From DTJG01 sp964532995 (lineage in GTDB: Bacteria; Ratteibacteria; UBA8468; B48-G9; DTJG01): DNA of 17,140 bases. The notes under the pieces are model-generated. The model was not told where the DNA came from and did no database searches. It saw only the letters and a program-made list of their open reading frames with translations. Below are positions 1 through 8,471 of the stretch, piece by piece. The translations under genes and the position numbers were made by a program. The stretch spans positions 1-17,140 of the forward strand of contig CAZHJN010000037.1 in NCBI GenBank assembly GCA_964532995.1. The letters run 5' to 3'. Every line of letters starts with the position of its first letter. Within the stretch, counting starts at the first letter, position 1.

Positions 1-2
1 AA

Positions 3-1334
3 GCCCGCAGGCAGAAGCTGTTGCGGGAGAAGATAGAGAAGGCGCAGGAGAAGAAGGAGAAGTTAGTAAGCCCGCCTGATTTGAGGCCTGCAAAGAAAGA
101 AAGGCTTCTTGCATTTATTGGTTTTCTCAGAGATAAACACCAGAAGGAACTGATCAATAAAACTCTTGCAAAGCAGGCTCTGAGGAAACAGAAAGAGATT
201 GCCGCAAAAGCAGCAATGGAAGAAAAACAGGCAAAAGCAATTCAGGCGGCAGAGTTCAAAGCAAGACAGAAGCAGCTTGCCCTGCAGAAGAAAGAGCTTT
301 TGAAGGCTGAACTTGTTCTTGCCGCAAGAAAAAAACAGGAAAAGGAATTTTTCGAAAAGAAACAGAAAGAGACAGATAGACAGGTCAGGGAAATTTCATC
401 AAAAATCGGTAATTCTGTCTCAGCCCTCACCAAATCATCTGCTGCAATAATTGCTGCAGCAACAGGTTCAGTTTCAGCAGCTGTAAAGAAGGCAAAAAGT
501 ATCAGAGTTCCGAAGGCAACAGATTTTGCAGCGCCATCAGGGCTTGTTGCTGTACCCGAAAAACCGGCAAAAGCAGTAGCAGAGAAACCGAAAAAGTACC
601 GAGAACCGATAAAACCTGGTCCATTCCTGAGGAGAAACGCATTCAGGCTGCTTTTCCTGCTGTTGCTTCTTATGTGGCTGGGTGAAATACTTTTCTATAC
701 GATGAGGTGGAAACCTCCGAGAGAAAGATTTGAAGAAATGTACGGTTCAACTCAGGAAAGAGCAACATCAGCAACGCAGGTAGCCATTCAGCCTCAGCAG
801 GAGATAAAGGTAGAAGAATACAGGGTGCCATCAATAAACATAGAAGGCAAAAGAGATCCTTTCTCGGGTGGACTGCTCACAATGGAACTGGTGAAAAAAC
901 CAAGACAGGCAGAGATAATGCTGGCATACAAACCTGAGATTATAACGATCACCAAAAAACCGTCCATTGTATCTCAACCGATTCAGAAACCTGTAAGAGA
1001 AAAACCTGAAAAGATAACTCCTATTTTGAAGCCGGAAAAACCTGAACCTACTTTACCATCAATATCTGAAGCAACTGTTTCAAAGATTCTTCCACCTGCT
1101 CCTGTTTCAAAACCGGAGATTTCACCTTTGATTATTCCGCAGATTGAATGTCCTCTTGTATACCGTGGAAGCCTGATAATGGAGGGAATTGAATACATCT
1201 TTCTTGAAGGTAAACATAGGACTTACAGGGTGACAGTGGGAGATGTTGTTGAAGGCTTCAGAATTTTGAAAAAGGAAAAAGGAACAATCACGCTTTCAAG
1301 AGAGGGCGTTATTATTGAAATTCCTGCTGAATGA
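3..1334 (+). CDS. PilP/GspC-like inner-membrane protein with long cytoplasmic coiled-coil arm (5' partial)
   Basis: The frame is open to the left edge, so the true start may lie outside the window; the first in-window start candidate is TTG at 21 (437 aa, used for numbering). Residues about 1-130 are very rich in Lys, Glu, Ala and Gln and look like one long charged helix or coiled coil. A Pro/Lys-rich stretch follows, then one hydrophobic membrane segment at about 208-227. After it comes an RDPF motif (278-281), as seen in PilP-type proteins, then a Pro/Lys-rich linker (about 300-372). The compact C-terminal domain (about 375-435) has the pattern 'Y-x-G ... TYRVTVGDVVEGFRI ... ITLSREG', matching the PilP/GspC homology region that contacts secretin N0 domains. 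It directly precedes a secretin gene, which fits an inner-membrane-to-secretin connector. The family call is by pattern recognition. The basic cytoplasmic arm is not normal for GspC or for PilP (a lipoprotein). Confidence 0.7.
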   Translation, partial: ARRQKLLREKIEKAQEKKEKLVSPPDLRPAKKERLLAFIGFLRDKHQKELINKTLAKQALRKQKEIAAKAAMEEKQAKAIQAAEFKARQKQLALQKKELLKAELVLAARKKQEKEFFEKKQKETDRQVREISSKIGNSVSALTKSSAAIIAAATGSVSAAVKKAKSIRVPKATDFAAPSGLVAVPEKPAKAVAEKPKKYREPIKPGPFLRRNAFRLLFLLLLLMWLGEILFYTMRWKPPRERFEEMYGSTQERATSATQVAIQPQQEIKVEEYRVPSINIEGKRDPFSGGLLTMELVKKPRQAEIMLAYKPEIITITKKPSIVSQPIQKPVREKPEKITPILKPEKPEPTLPSISEATVSKILPPAPVSKPEISPLIIPQIECPLVYRGSLIMEGIEYIFLEGKHRTYRVTVGDVVEGFRILKKEKGTITLSREGVIIEIPAE

Positions 1335-1378
1335 TTTGACTGAGGATATTTTGTGAGTGTAAAATACTCGGGGGGACT

Positions 1379-3274
1379 ATGAACCAGAAATTAAGATTAA
1401 AGCTGATTGTATTTGCGATTTCAATCTTCTGCCTGAACAGCACATTACCTTTGGCTGCACAGACAACCCGGAATTTTGGCACATCCACAACAGAACTTGA
1501 CCTTCTATACAGCGATGCCATCAAAAGTTATTACCAGAAGGATTATACCAGAGCGATAGCTCTTCTGAAGCAGGTCCGGGGGCTTGCTCCTGAGTATAAA
1601 AAATCACAGATTACGCACTATCTCAGGACAGCTGAGAGCCGTCTGGGCAAAACCAGCGCAGTTTCAACTTTCAAGGTTCAGGGGCAAACAGTAAAAGAAA
1701 TAGAGATAAATAAAGAGGGTGAACTTGAAACGCTTGCAGAAGAAGCCCAGAAGGTTCTTCTGAATACAGTATCTTACTTTGATTCAGTTGAAAAGGAAGG
1801 AAAGCTTACTGAATTTCAACTTCTCGGTCCGCGTTCCACCATCAAGATGGCAAGAGAAGCATATGAAAACGATAGATACACAGAAGTAATAAGGCTGGCT
1901 AACAAAGCGAGATTTCAGATAGACGAGTTTGTGGTGCAGAAAAAACCAGGAATGATACTTGGTAAAGCTGCTGATTACCCGGTTACGCTGAATCTCACAG
2001 ACGCAGATCTGAACCAGACACTCAAGCTTATCTATGATCTCACAGGCGCAAATATCGTTCTTATGCAGGGAATTTCCGGCAGGGTTTCAATAAATGTTAA
2101 GGACTTACCTCTGCAGAGGGTTCTTGATTTGATCTGCGAGTCAAACAACTTAAAATATGTGGAGGATAATGGTGTGATTAAGATTATGACAGCAGAGGAA
2201 TTCAACAGGTCTGCTGCTGCGGTAAAGGCAAGGCTCAGAAGGGTTTTTCAGGTTCACTATGGAGATTCATACAGCATAATGAAGGCTCTTAAAGAGACCT
2301 TTCCAACACAGACAATCGTTCATGAACCGAGGACAAACTCAATAATTGTTGAAGCATCCGACGAAGATACAGCAATGAAAATAGGAGAGGTTGTTTCATC
2401 TCTTGATACGCCTATTTCCCAGGTTCTCATTGAAGCAAAGCTTGTTGAAATAGTTCTTTCAGATGATAACACCTTTGGTATTGACTGGCTTGTAAGTTCA
2501 AGACTCGTTGAAGCACTTGGTTCTGGTGGCACACTTACAGGACCAAGATTCGGAGACAATCCGAATTTCACGCCCGGCAGTTCTGCAACACTTCCACAGA
2601 ACACATTTGCATTTGGAATTACAAATTATAATGTTAATATGCTGATTCAGGCATTGAGCGCCAAGGGCAAGGTGAAACTTCTCCAGGCGCCAAAAATTAT
2701 GTGTCTTAATGGAACGACCGCAATGATAGCGGTTGAACAGAATGTTCCATATCTGATACCACAGGCAACAGTTTCGCAGCAACAGCAAACAATAACAACC
2801 AGTTCAACATTCAATGTTTTTGAAGACCAGGTTGGGACAGAGTTTATGGTGACTCCAATTATACAGAGGAATAGGAGTATTTTCCTGAGTTTGAACATCT
2901 TTGATGCCCGTTTGATAGAAATACGGAAACTCACGGCAACCGCAGGTGGACAGACCTATTCCACTGAACAACCTGTTATCTCAAGCAGGGAAACAAACCA
3001 GAACATAGTTGTTTACGATGGTCAGACCCTTATTATCGGCGGTATGATACAGGATAGAAGAGATATAAGAACAACAGGCGTTCCATTTCTTCAGCACATA
3101 CCGCTTCTTGGTAATTTATTCAAAAAACAGAGTTACAGCAACACAAAAAGCGAAATGCTTTTGTTTTTAACTCCAAGGGTTGTAAGCAGTTACGAGGATG
3201 CTGATGCTGTAAGTAAACCGGATGTTCAGAAGATTGGGAAAAAGATTGACGGAGGAATACTTGAGAAGTTTTAA
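1379..3274 (+). CDS. TPR-containing secretin (PilQ/GspD family)
   Basis: This encodes an outer-membrane secretin subunit of 631 aa. A Sec signal peptide (about 1-28, ending LAAQ) is followed by a helical TPR-like region (about 38-92 and 115-185). Next are an STN/N0 domain (about 199-270, 'VTLNLTDADLNQTLKLIYDL'), one NolW/N1 domain (about 288-345) and the beta-barrel secretin core (about 348-602). The core carries the hallmarks 'VPFLQHIPLLGNLFKK' (568-583) and 'LLFLTPRVV' (594-602). Only one N1-type domain is visible, whereas the downstream GspD has N1 and N2. The ATG at 1379 follows a GGGGGG Shine-Dalgarno run at 1370-1375. It sits 44 bases after the PilP/GspC-like gene, the usual PilP-PilQ order, so this may be a pilus-type secretin paired with that gene. 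Secretin assignment is very secure; the PilQ versus GspD subclass is inference. Confidence 0.93.
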   Translation: MNQKLRLKLIVFAISIFCLNSTLPLAAQTTRNFGTSTTELDLLYSDAIKSYYQKDYTRAIALLKQVRGLAPEYKKSQITHYLRTAESRLGKTSAVSTFKVQGQTVKEIEINKEGELETLAEEAQKVLLNTVSYFDSVEKEGKLTEFQLLGPRSTIKMAREAYENDRYTEVIRLANKARFQIDEFVVQKKPGMILGKAADYPVTLNLTDADLNQTLKLIYDLTGANIVLMQGISGRVSINVKDLPLQRVLDLICESNNLKYVEDNGVIKIMTAEEFNRSAAAVKARLRRVFQVHYGDSYSIMKALKETFPTQTIVHEPRTNSIIVEASDEDTAMKIGEVVSSLDTPISQVLIEAKLVEIVLSDDNTFGIDWLVSSRLVEALGSGGTLTGPRFGDNPNFTPGSSATLPQNTFAFGITNYNVNMLIQALSAKGKVKLLQAPKIMCLNGTTAMIAVEQNVPYLIPQATVSQQQQTITTSSTFNVFEDQVGTEFMVTPIIQRNRSIFLSLNIFDARLIEIRKLTATAGGQTYSTEQPVISSRETNQNIVVYDGQTLIIGGMIQDRRDIRTTGVPFLQHIPLLGNLFKKQSYSNTKSEMLLFLTPRVVSSYEDADAVSKPDVQKIGKKIDGGILEKF

Positions 3275-3286
3275 ATTCTTTAAACC

Positions 3287-3302
3287 ATCTGTCATGACAG
3301 AT
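3287..3302. repeat. 16-bp perfect palindrome, operator-like
   Basis: ATCTGTCATGACAGAT equals its own reverse complement and has no loop. It lies 12 bases after the secretin stop codon and 50 bases before the HEAT-like gene start. No T-run follows, so it is not a typical terminator. It could be a dimeric regulator site or a chance palindrome; no known regulator is recognised. Confidence 0.5.
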
Positions 3303-3323
3303 CGTCAAATGTCTGGAAGGAAC

Positions 3324-3339
3324 CTGCGGAATACCGCAG
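3324..3339 (+). repeat. Small GC-rich hairpin just before a ribosome binding site
   Basis: CTGCGG and CCGCAG can pair around an AATA tetraloop (6-bp stem). The stem ends one base before the AGGAGG at 3341-3346 that serves the HEAT-like gene. In RNA this could stabilise the intercistronic region or tune access to the ribosome binding site. There is no T-run, so it is not a rho-independent terminator. Confidence 0.45.
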
Positions 3340-3352
3340 AAGGAGGCTGGTT

Positions 3353-4171
3353 ATGAAAAAAGTCTTTGTTGCTGTCGCGATAACAGTGTTGATAGGTTTC
3401 TGCTTTGAATTGTTTGCCCAGACCACTTCCACAAGATCATCAACATCCAGCAGCAGAACAAGCGGCCGAACATCAAGATCAGGGACAAGTGGTACTTCCG
3501 GCTATTACGACACAGGTGGTGCAGAATTTGTTGTTGCCACAATTGCCAATATGTTAAGACATCCGAATAAGGAAGTCAGGATGCAGGCAGTTCAGTCCCT
3601 TGTTGGGGGCATGACGCTCGGAACAACAACTTCGTCAGGTTCTTCGTCAACGACCACAGGTATTGGCGATATTTTCGGGATGAGGGGTGGTAGAACGACA
3701 TCATCAGGTTCCACCAGTAACTATGGTGAGGGCGGGCTTGGCACAACGGCCGTGATTCCCGAGTTTTTCACGATGCTTGCTGATCCTGACCCGCAGATAA
3801 GAGATCTTGTTTCAATAGCGCTGGACCAGATTTTTGGAACAGACGCAAGCCTTCTCAGGTTTATGAATGATCCTGATCCAATTGTTAGAAAATATGCAAT
3901 CAGACTTTTTGTGATAAAGTCGCAGGAAGGAGACCAGTACAGAAGTACAAGGACATCATCTTCGTCAGGTACAACATATGCAAGAAGCGCTAATGATATT
4001 CTGATCATGAGAATTCTTTTGAACATGATGAAAGACCCTGATCCTGATGTCAAACAGGTTGCAACTGATGCCCTTGAAAAATTCATCTCAAATCTTGAGC
4101 AAAGGTATCAGCAGGAAATGGGTACAGGTCAGCAAGGAGCTCAAACTCCGGGCATGCAACCAGGCAGATAA
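3353..4171 (+). CDS. Exported HEAT-like repeat protein between two secretin genes
   Basis: This is a 272-aa protein with a signal peptide (about 1-23, ending LFAQ; no clear lipobox). Four HEAT-like helical units share the pattern 'M-x-x-DPDP-x-[IV]-[RK]-x-x-A': MLRHPNKEVRMQAVQSL (67-83), MLADPDPQIRDLVSIAL (141-157), FMNDPDPIVRKYAIRLF (170-186) and MMKDPDPDVKQVATDAL (225-241). They are separated by Ser/Thr/Gly/Arg-rich low-complexity linkers (about 24-50, 92-126, 198-211), and the tail is rich in Gln and Gly. A strong AGGAGG site (3341-3346) supports the ATG at 3353. Its place between two secretins, 15 bases before gspD, suggests a periplasmic or outer-membrane accessory, for example a scaffold or secretin chaperone. 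That role is inferred from context only; I know of no named T2SS component with this architecture. Confidence 0.85.
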   Translation: MKKVFVAVAITVLIGFCFELFAQTTSTRSSTSSSRTSGRTSRSGTSGTSGYYDTGGAEFVVATIANMLRHPNKEVRMQAVQSLVGGMTLGTTTSSGSSSTTTGIGDIFGMRGGRTTSSGSTSNYGEGGLGTTAVIPEFFTMLADPDPQIRDLVSIALDQIFGTDASLLRFMNDPDPIVRKYAIRLFVIKSQEGDQYRSTRTSSSSGTTYARSANDILIMRILLNMMKDPDPDVKQVATDALEKFISNLEQRYQQEMGTGQQGAQTPGMQPGR

Positions 4172-4186
4172 AAGGACTGAGGAAAA

Positions 4187-5743
4187 ATGTTAAAGAGATT
4201 CCTGATACTATTGGTTTTGTTTGTTTGTCTGTCCTGTTTTGCTCAGAAACAGTTCACTCTGAATTTCAGTAATGTTGATATTCTTACATTTATCAAACTT
4301 GTCAGTGAATTTACGGGTGAAAACTATGTTATTGATCCCGCTGTTAGAGGCAGTGTAACCATAATATCCCAGAAGCCCGTTGAAAGCGACAAATTATATC
4401 AGGTTTTTCAGGCTGTCCTTAATCTCTATGGATTCACAATCATAAAAAGGGATAGTGTATCGTTTATTGTTCCCTCCACTGATGGAAGGGCAAGGTCGCC
4501 GCTGGTTAATTTCGGTGATATCAGCGATGATAAACAGGACCTTTACATCACTCAGGTTATACCTTTAAAATACTACCCTTCTGAAACTGTTTCGCAGATT
4601 CTCACCCCTTATATTTCGAAGGCGGGACAGGTTTCTTTTGATTTAAGAAGCAACACAGTTTTTATCTCGGATTTTGGTGCAAATGTGAAAAAGATAATGG
4701 AGATTGTCAAAACCATTGATCAACCCAGTCCTCCGGGGAAGGAATCTCTTCGTGTTTTCAAACTTCAGAACGCGAATGCAGAGGATGTTGCTAAAACATT
4801 AAGCGATATACTTTCGAAAAAGAGGGTTCAACCCGCAAGGCCAGGTCGGCAGGTTATTCAGCCAGCTGTGGTCGCCGTGAAAGCGACAAATTCCCTCATT
4901 GCTTATGCGGAGACTGATGATTTTGCCAACATAGAGAATCTGATCAGGGAACTTGATGTGATGACAAATCAGGTTTTAATAGAGGCATTGATTGCTGAAG
5001 TTTCGTACAAAAGGGAACAGGACATAGGCATTCAATGGGCAACAGTGCAGGATTTTGACCACGACAGGTATTCTGGTTCCGCGCAGACAAAATTTGGTAT
5101 AGAAAGTGCCACAAGCGGACTGCAGATTGGATTTACTAACACAAAGAGTCTGATTGACCATGTTAAAATGGCTCTGTCAGGCAAGGATACGCAGTTTAAT
5201 ATTCTGAGTACTCCTCAGATAATGACCGCAGATAACACAGAAGCCACGATAAATGTTAGTGAAAACACCCCTTATCTGAAAGAAACACGATTCACCACCA
5301 CAACGGGTGGAACAGGCAGTGATACCATAAGAAGTTATGATTACAAAGATGTTGGAATTATACTCAAGATTACGCCGCAGATAAGTCAGGACAAATACGT
5401 TCGTCTTAAACTCCATCAGGAAGTGACAAAGGTTATTACAGAAAACACAGAAGGAGCCCTGACAACAGCAAAACGTGAAGCGGACACCACGCTGATAGTC
5501 CCAAACAATCAAACAGTTGTTCTTGGAGGATTGATAAGAAATGATACAGAAAATACCACTCAGAAAGTTCCTTTTCTGGGTGATATTCCAGTGCTTGGCA
5601 GGCTTTTCAAGAGAGAAACAAAAGGCAGCGTAAAAACCAATCTTCTGATTTTTATCACCCCGCGCATTATAACAACCTTTCAGCAGGCTGAAGAGATAAG
5701 ACAGGAAAAGGAGAAGATTCTTCAGAATGATCAGAAGAAGTAA
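4187..5743 (+). CDS. gspD: Type II secretion system secretin GspD
   Basis: GspD forms the outer-membrane gated channel of the T2SS. The 518-aa protein has a signal peptide (about 1-20). It then shows N0 (about 22-97, 'FTLNFSNVDILTFIKLVSEF'), N1 (about 120-180, 'VIPLKYYPSETVSQIL'), N2 (about 187-258, 'RVFKLQNANAEDVAKTL') and the secretin core (about 262-495). Core motifs include 'VPFLGDIPVLGRLFKR' (461-476) and 'LLIFITPRII' (486-495). No N3 domain or long C-terminal S domain is evident, making it shorter than the roughly 650-aa proteobacterial GspD. The signal peptide contains a cysteine (C17, 'LSC') but only a poor lipobox, so lipidation is unlikely. A GAGG site (4179-4182) precedes the ATG. 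The 3' end overlaps gspE by 17 bases, indicating translational coupling. Confidence 0.94.
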   Translation: MLKRFLILLVLFVCLSCFAQKQFTLNFSNVDILTFIKLVSEFTGENYVIDPAVRGSVTIISQKPVESDKLYQVFQAVLNLYGFTIIKRDSVSFIVPSTDGRARSPLVNFGDISDDKQDLYITQVIPLKYYPSETVSQILTPYISKAGQVSFDLRSNTVFISDFGANVKKIMEIVKTIDQPSPPGKESLRVFKLQNANAEDVAKTLSDILSKKRVQPARPGRQVIQPAVVAVKATNSLIAYAETDDFANIENLIRELDVMTNQVLIEALIAEVSYKREQDIGIQWATVQDFDHDRYSGSAQTKFGIESATSGLQIGFTNTKSLIDHVKMALSGKDTQFNILSTPQIMTADNTEATINVSENTPYLKETRFTTTTGGTGSDTIRSYDYKDVGIILKITPQISQDKYVRLKLHQEVTKVITENTEGALTTAKREADTTLIVPNNQTVVLGGLIRNDTENTTQKVPFLGDIPVLGRLFKRETKGSVKTNLLIFITPRIITTFQQAEEIRQEKEKILQNDQKK

Positions 5744-7265
5744 TCTAAATCTAAATCCAGAAGAGATTGAAAAGGCAATTGATTCGGAATTACTGTCAAA
5801 GTTTCCTTATACATTTCTTGAAACATTTTCGCTTTTACCCCTTAAATCTTCGCCGGGCAGTGTCCTTCTTGCCACAGATGATCCATCAAAAATTGACCAG
5901 GGAGAGATTGAACATTTTACAGGAAGAAAGATTTCTTTTGTTGTTGTTGATAAACAGATAATTCAGAATCTGCTCAAAAAACACTATTATAACCCGGTTT
6001 CTTCGCAGAAAATAATTCAGGAATTAAGTCGCGATGAGGCAATGCTTGATGATGCATTTGCAGAACAACTGCCCGCTCAGAATGGGGATTTACTTGATCT
6101 GGCGAACCAGGCTCCAATCATCCGCCTTGTGAATCAGATTTTTTACAGGGCGATTATTATGAGGGCAAGCGATATCCATCTTCAAAGTCTTGAGAATACA
6201 TTGAAGGTCAGATACAGGATAGATGGAATGCTTCATGATATTCTATCCCTTCCCGCAAAATATCAGCCGGCGGTCATCTCAAGGGTTAAAATCATCTCTG
6301 ACCTTGATATTGCGGAAAAAAGAATTCCACAGGATGGCAGAACCTCAATCAGGGTTGAGGATAAACAGATTGATGTCAGGGTCTCAATCATTCCAACCTT
6401 CTTTGGCGAGTCAGCGGTTCTTCGTCTTCTTGACCAGTCCACATATAACTTCGGGTTGAACGAACTTGGTTTTTCAGAAGAAGACCTTGTTAAATTCGAT
6501 AGATTGATTCATTATGACCACGGCATCATACTTCTTACAGGTCCAACCGGCAGCGGGAAAACGACCACTCTTTATGCGGCTCTTTCAAGAATTAACAATC
6601 CTCATATTCACATTATCACGCTTGAAGATCCTGTTGAGTACCAGCTTGATGGCATCAACCAGATAAATGTTAACCCGAAGGTTGGTTTGACTTTTGCCAA
6701 TGGTTTGCGTTCCATACTGAGACACGACCCCAATGTTATCATGGTTGGTGAAATAAGGGATAGAGAAACTGCGGAAATGGCAATTCAGGCATCACTGACA
6801 GGACATCTTGTCTTCAGCACGCTTCACACCAACGACTCAACCAGTTCAATAACCCGTCTTCTTGATATGGGAATAGAATCTTACCTGATTGCTTCATCCG
6901 TTATAGGTATCATTGCTCAGAGACTGGTGCGATTGAATTGTTCCAAATGTTCAGAACCAACGGTATATCCTTCAGATCTGTTGAAGGAAATCGGACTTGA
7001 TCCATCCCAAAAACATAACTTCAGGTCAGGCAAAGGATGTGAGGTTTGTTTGAACACAGGATATCATAGAAGAACAGGAATCTTTGAATTTCTTGAAATA
7101 GATGATGAAATACGTAACCTTATTATGAAACAGGTTTCAGCAGGCGAAATAAGGCGATATTCCCTTGGTAAGGGATTGAGAACCCTCAGGATGGATGGAG
7201 CAAGAAAGGTTTCAGAGGGTCTCACAACTGTCAGTGAAGTTCTTCGTGTAACTCAGGAAACCTGA
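5727..7265 (+). CDS. gspE: Type II secretion ATPase GspE
   Basis: GspE is the cytoplasmic hexameric ATPase that drives pseudopilus assembly. The 512-aa protein has a short N-terminal GspE/PilB domain (about 1-115). The RecA-like core shows the Walker A motif GPTGSGKT (272-279), the Asp box ITLEDPVEY (297-305), Walker B IMVGEIRD (338-345) and the His box TGHLVFSTLHTND (358-370). A tetracysteine zinc site follows (C405, C408, C438, C441), typical of GspE and PilB and against a PilT-type retraction ATPase. The start overlaps gspD by 17 bases and the stop is one base before gspF. All catalytic motifs are intact. PilB of a type IV pilus is the alternative, but the neighbouring gspF-M genes favour GspE. 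Confidence 0.95.
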   Translation: MIRRSNLNLNPEEIEKAIDSELLSKFPYTFLETFSLLPLKSSPGSVLLATDDPSKIDQGEIEHFTGRKISFVVVDKQIIQNLLKKHYYNPVSSQKIIQELSRDEAMLDDAFAEQLPAQNGDLLDLANQAPIIRLVNQIFYRAIIMRASDIHLQSLENTLKVRYRIDGMLHDILSLPAKYQPAVISRVKIISDLDIAEKRIPQDGRTSIRVEDKQIDVRVSIIPTFFGESAVLRLLDQSTYNFGLNELGFSEEDLVKFDRLIHYDHGIILLTGPTGSGKTTTLYAALSRINNPHIHIITLEDPVEYQLDGINQINVNPKVGLTFANGLRSILRHDPNVIMVGEIRDRETAEMAIQASLTGHLVFSTLHTNDSTSSITRLLDMGIESYLIASSVIGIIAQRLVRLNCSKCSEPTVYPSDLLKEIGLDPSQKHNFRSGKGCEVCLNTGYHRRTGIFEFLEIDDEIRNLIMKQVSAGEIRRYSLGKGLRTLRMDGARKVSEGLTTVSEVLRVTQET

Positions 7266-7266
7266 T

Positions 7267-8463
7267 ATGCCTTTATTTTCCTACGAAGGTTTTGATAAAA
7301 AAGGAAGACGCGTTACAGGCAGGATTGAAGCCGAAAACGAAAATTCTGCCCGGATGCTTGTGAAGAATAATGGCATCTATATCAAAAAATTATTTTCCCC
7401 ACAAAAGCATTTGTGGCGAACACGGGAAAAGGTTAAGAAAGAGGATTTTGCTCTTTCTATAAGAGAGCTTGCCACATTGCTGAATTCTGGATTGACTCTT
7501 GATGAGAGCGTCTCAGGAATTATTGCTCAGATGAGAGAGGGTCGTCTCCATGATGTTTATGCGGACATTCAGAAACATATCAGAGAAGGGAAAAGTTTTT
7601 CAAAAGCAGCATCTCAATACCCTGACCTGTTTTCAGATATTTACCTTTCAATGATAAGATCAGGTGAAGCAAGTGGAACAATTGGACCTGTACTTGAGCG
7701 TATTGCGGAATTTCTGGAAGAAACAATTCGTTTTAGAAGCAGGGTGGTGGGTATTATGATTTACCCGATAATGATGGCTATTGTTGGCTTTCTTGTTCTG
7801 ATTTTTGTTTTCGTCTTTGTTGCGCCAACCATCACCCGAATTTTTTCAGAGATTTCCCTCAGACTTCCACTTCCCACACTGGTATTGATAAAGGTCTCTG
7901 CTTTTTTGAGGCAATACATAATTGCTCTTATTGTTATTACAATGATTGCTGTTTATTTTTGCACAAGATACTTTTCTTCTGAAAAAGGAAGAGCAAGAAT
8001 TGCAAAATTCAGAAACAAAATTCCATATCTGGGAGAGATTTTTTTCAAGAGTGAGATCGCCAATTTTGCCGGAACACTTGGAACTCTTCTTGAAGGTGGC
8101 GTTGAAATTCTCGCAAGTTTTACAATTGCCAGAGAGGTACTATCAAACCCTGACCTCAAGGCGCAAATAGATAAAGCAAGAGATTTCATTTCTCATGGTC
8201 AGAGTGTTTCTTCTGCGCTCAGAAAGACCACGGTGTTTCCGTATACTGTTATTCAACTTATATCAGCAGGGGAGAGAAGCGGAACAATGCCTCAGATGCT
8301 TTTGAAGGTATCCACAAATTTCAAGGAAGATGTTGCCCAGAAGGCGACAAAATTTGTGACCATTCTTGAACCGGTTATGATTCTTTTTATGGCGATTGTT
8401 GTTGGGTTTGTTGTGATAGGGATAATGTTACCGATTTTTCAGATCAGCCAGAGTATCAGATAG
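7267..8463 (+). CDS. gspF: Type II secretion inner-membrane platform protein GspF
   Basis: GspF is the polytopic platform protein on which GspE acts to assemble the pseudopilus. The 398-aa length is typical of the family. It has two T2SSF domains (about 60-185 and 262-388), each with the family signature: 'SMIRSGEASGTIGPVLERIA' (128-147) and 'LISAGERSGTMPQMLLKV' (331-348). Three membrane segments are visible at about 163-187, 217-234 and 367-390, and the N-terminal 'FSYEGFDKKGRRVTGRIEAE' is the usual start of GspF/PilC. The gene begins one base after the gspE stop, with AGGAAA as a weak ribosome binding site. Nothing is missing or truncated. Confidence 0.95.
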   Translation: MPLFSYEGFDKKGRRVTGRIEAENENSARMLVKNNGIYIKKLFSPQKHLWRTREKVKKEDFALSIRELATLLNSGLTLDESVSGIIAQMREGRLHDVYADIQKHIREGKSFSKAASQYPDLFSDIYLSMIRSGEASGTIGPVLERIAEFLEETIRFRSRVVGIMIYPIMMAIVGFLVLIFVFVFVAPTITRIFSEISLRLPLPTLVLIKVSAFLRQYIIALIVITMIAVYFCTRYFSSEKGRARIAKFRNKIPYLGEIFFKSEIANFAGTLGTLLEGGVEILASFTIAREVLSNPDLKAQIDKARDFISHGQSVSSALRKTTVFPYTVIQLISAGERSGTMPQMLLKVSTNFKEDVAQKATKFVTILEPVMILFMAIVVGFVVIGIMLPIFQISQSIR

Positions 8464-8471
8464 GAGAAAAC

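Noticed and set aside
1336..1365. TTGACT - 18 bp - TAAAAT promoter-like pair before the first secretin
   Set aside because: The predicted transcript start would fall inside the GGGGGG ribosome binding site (1370-1375), leaving almost no leader. In AT-rich DNA such a match is easily chance.
3287..3339. Rho-independent terminator after the first secretin
   Set aside because: The palindrome has no loop and neither it nor the following hairpin is followed by a T-run. The downstream genes appear to continue the operon.
4187..4249. GspD as a lipoprotein
   Set aside because: A cysteine lies near the signal peptide end, but the preceding residues (VCLS) do not form a good lipobox, and cleavage after CFA or CFAQ is more likely.
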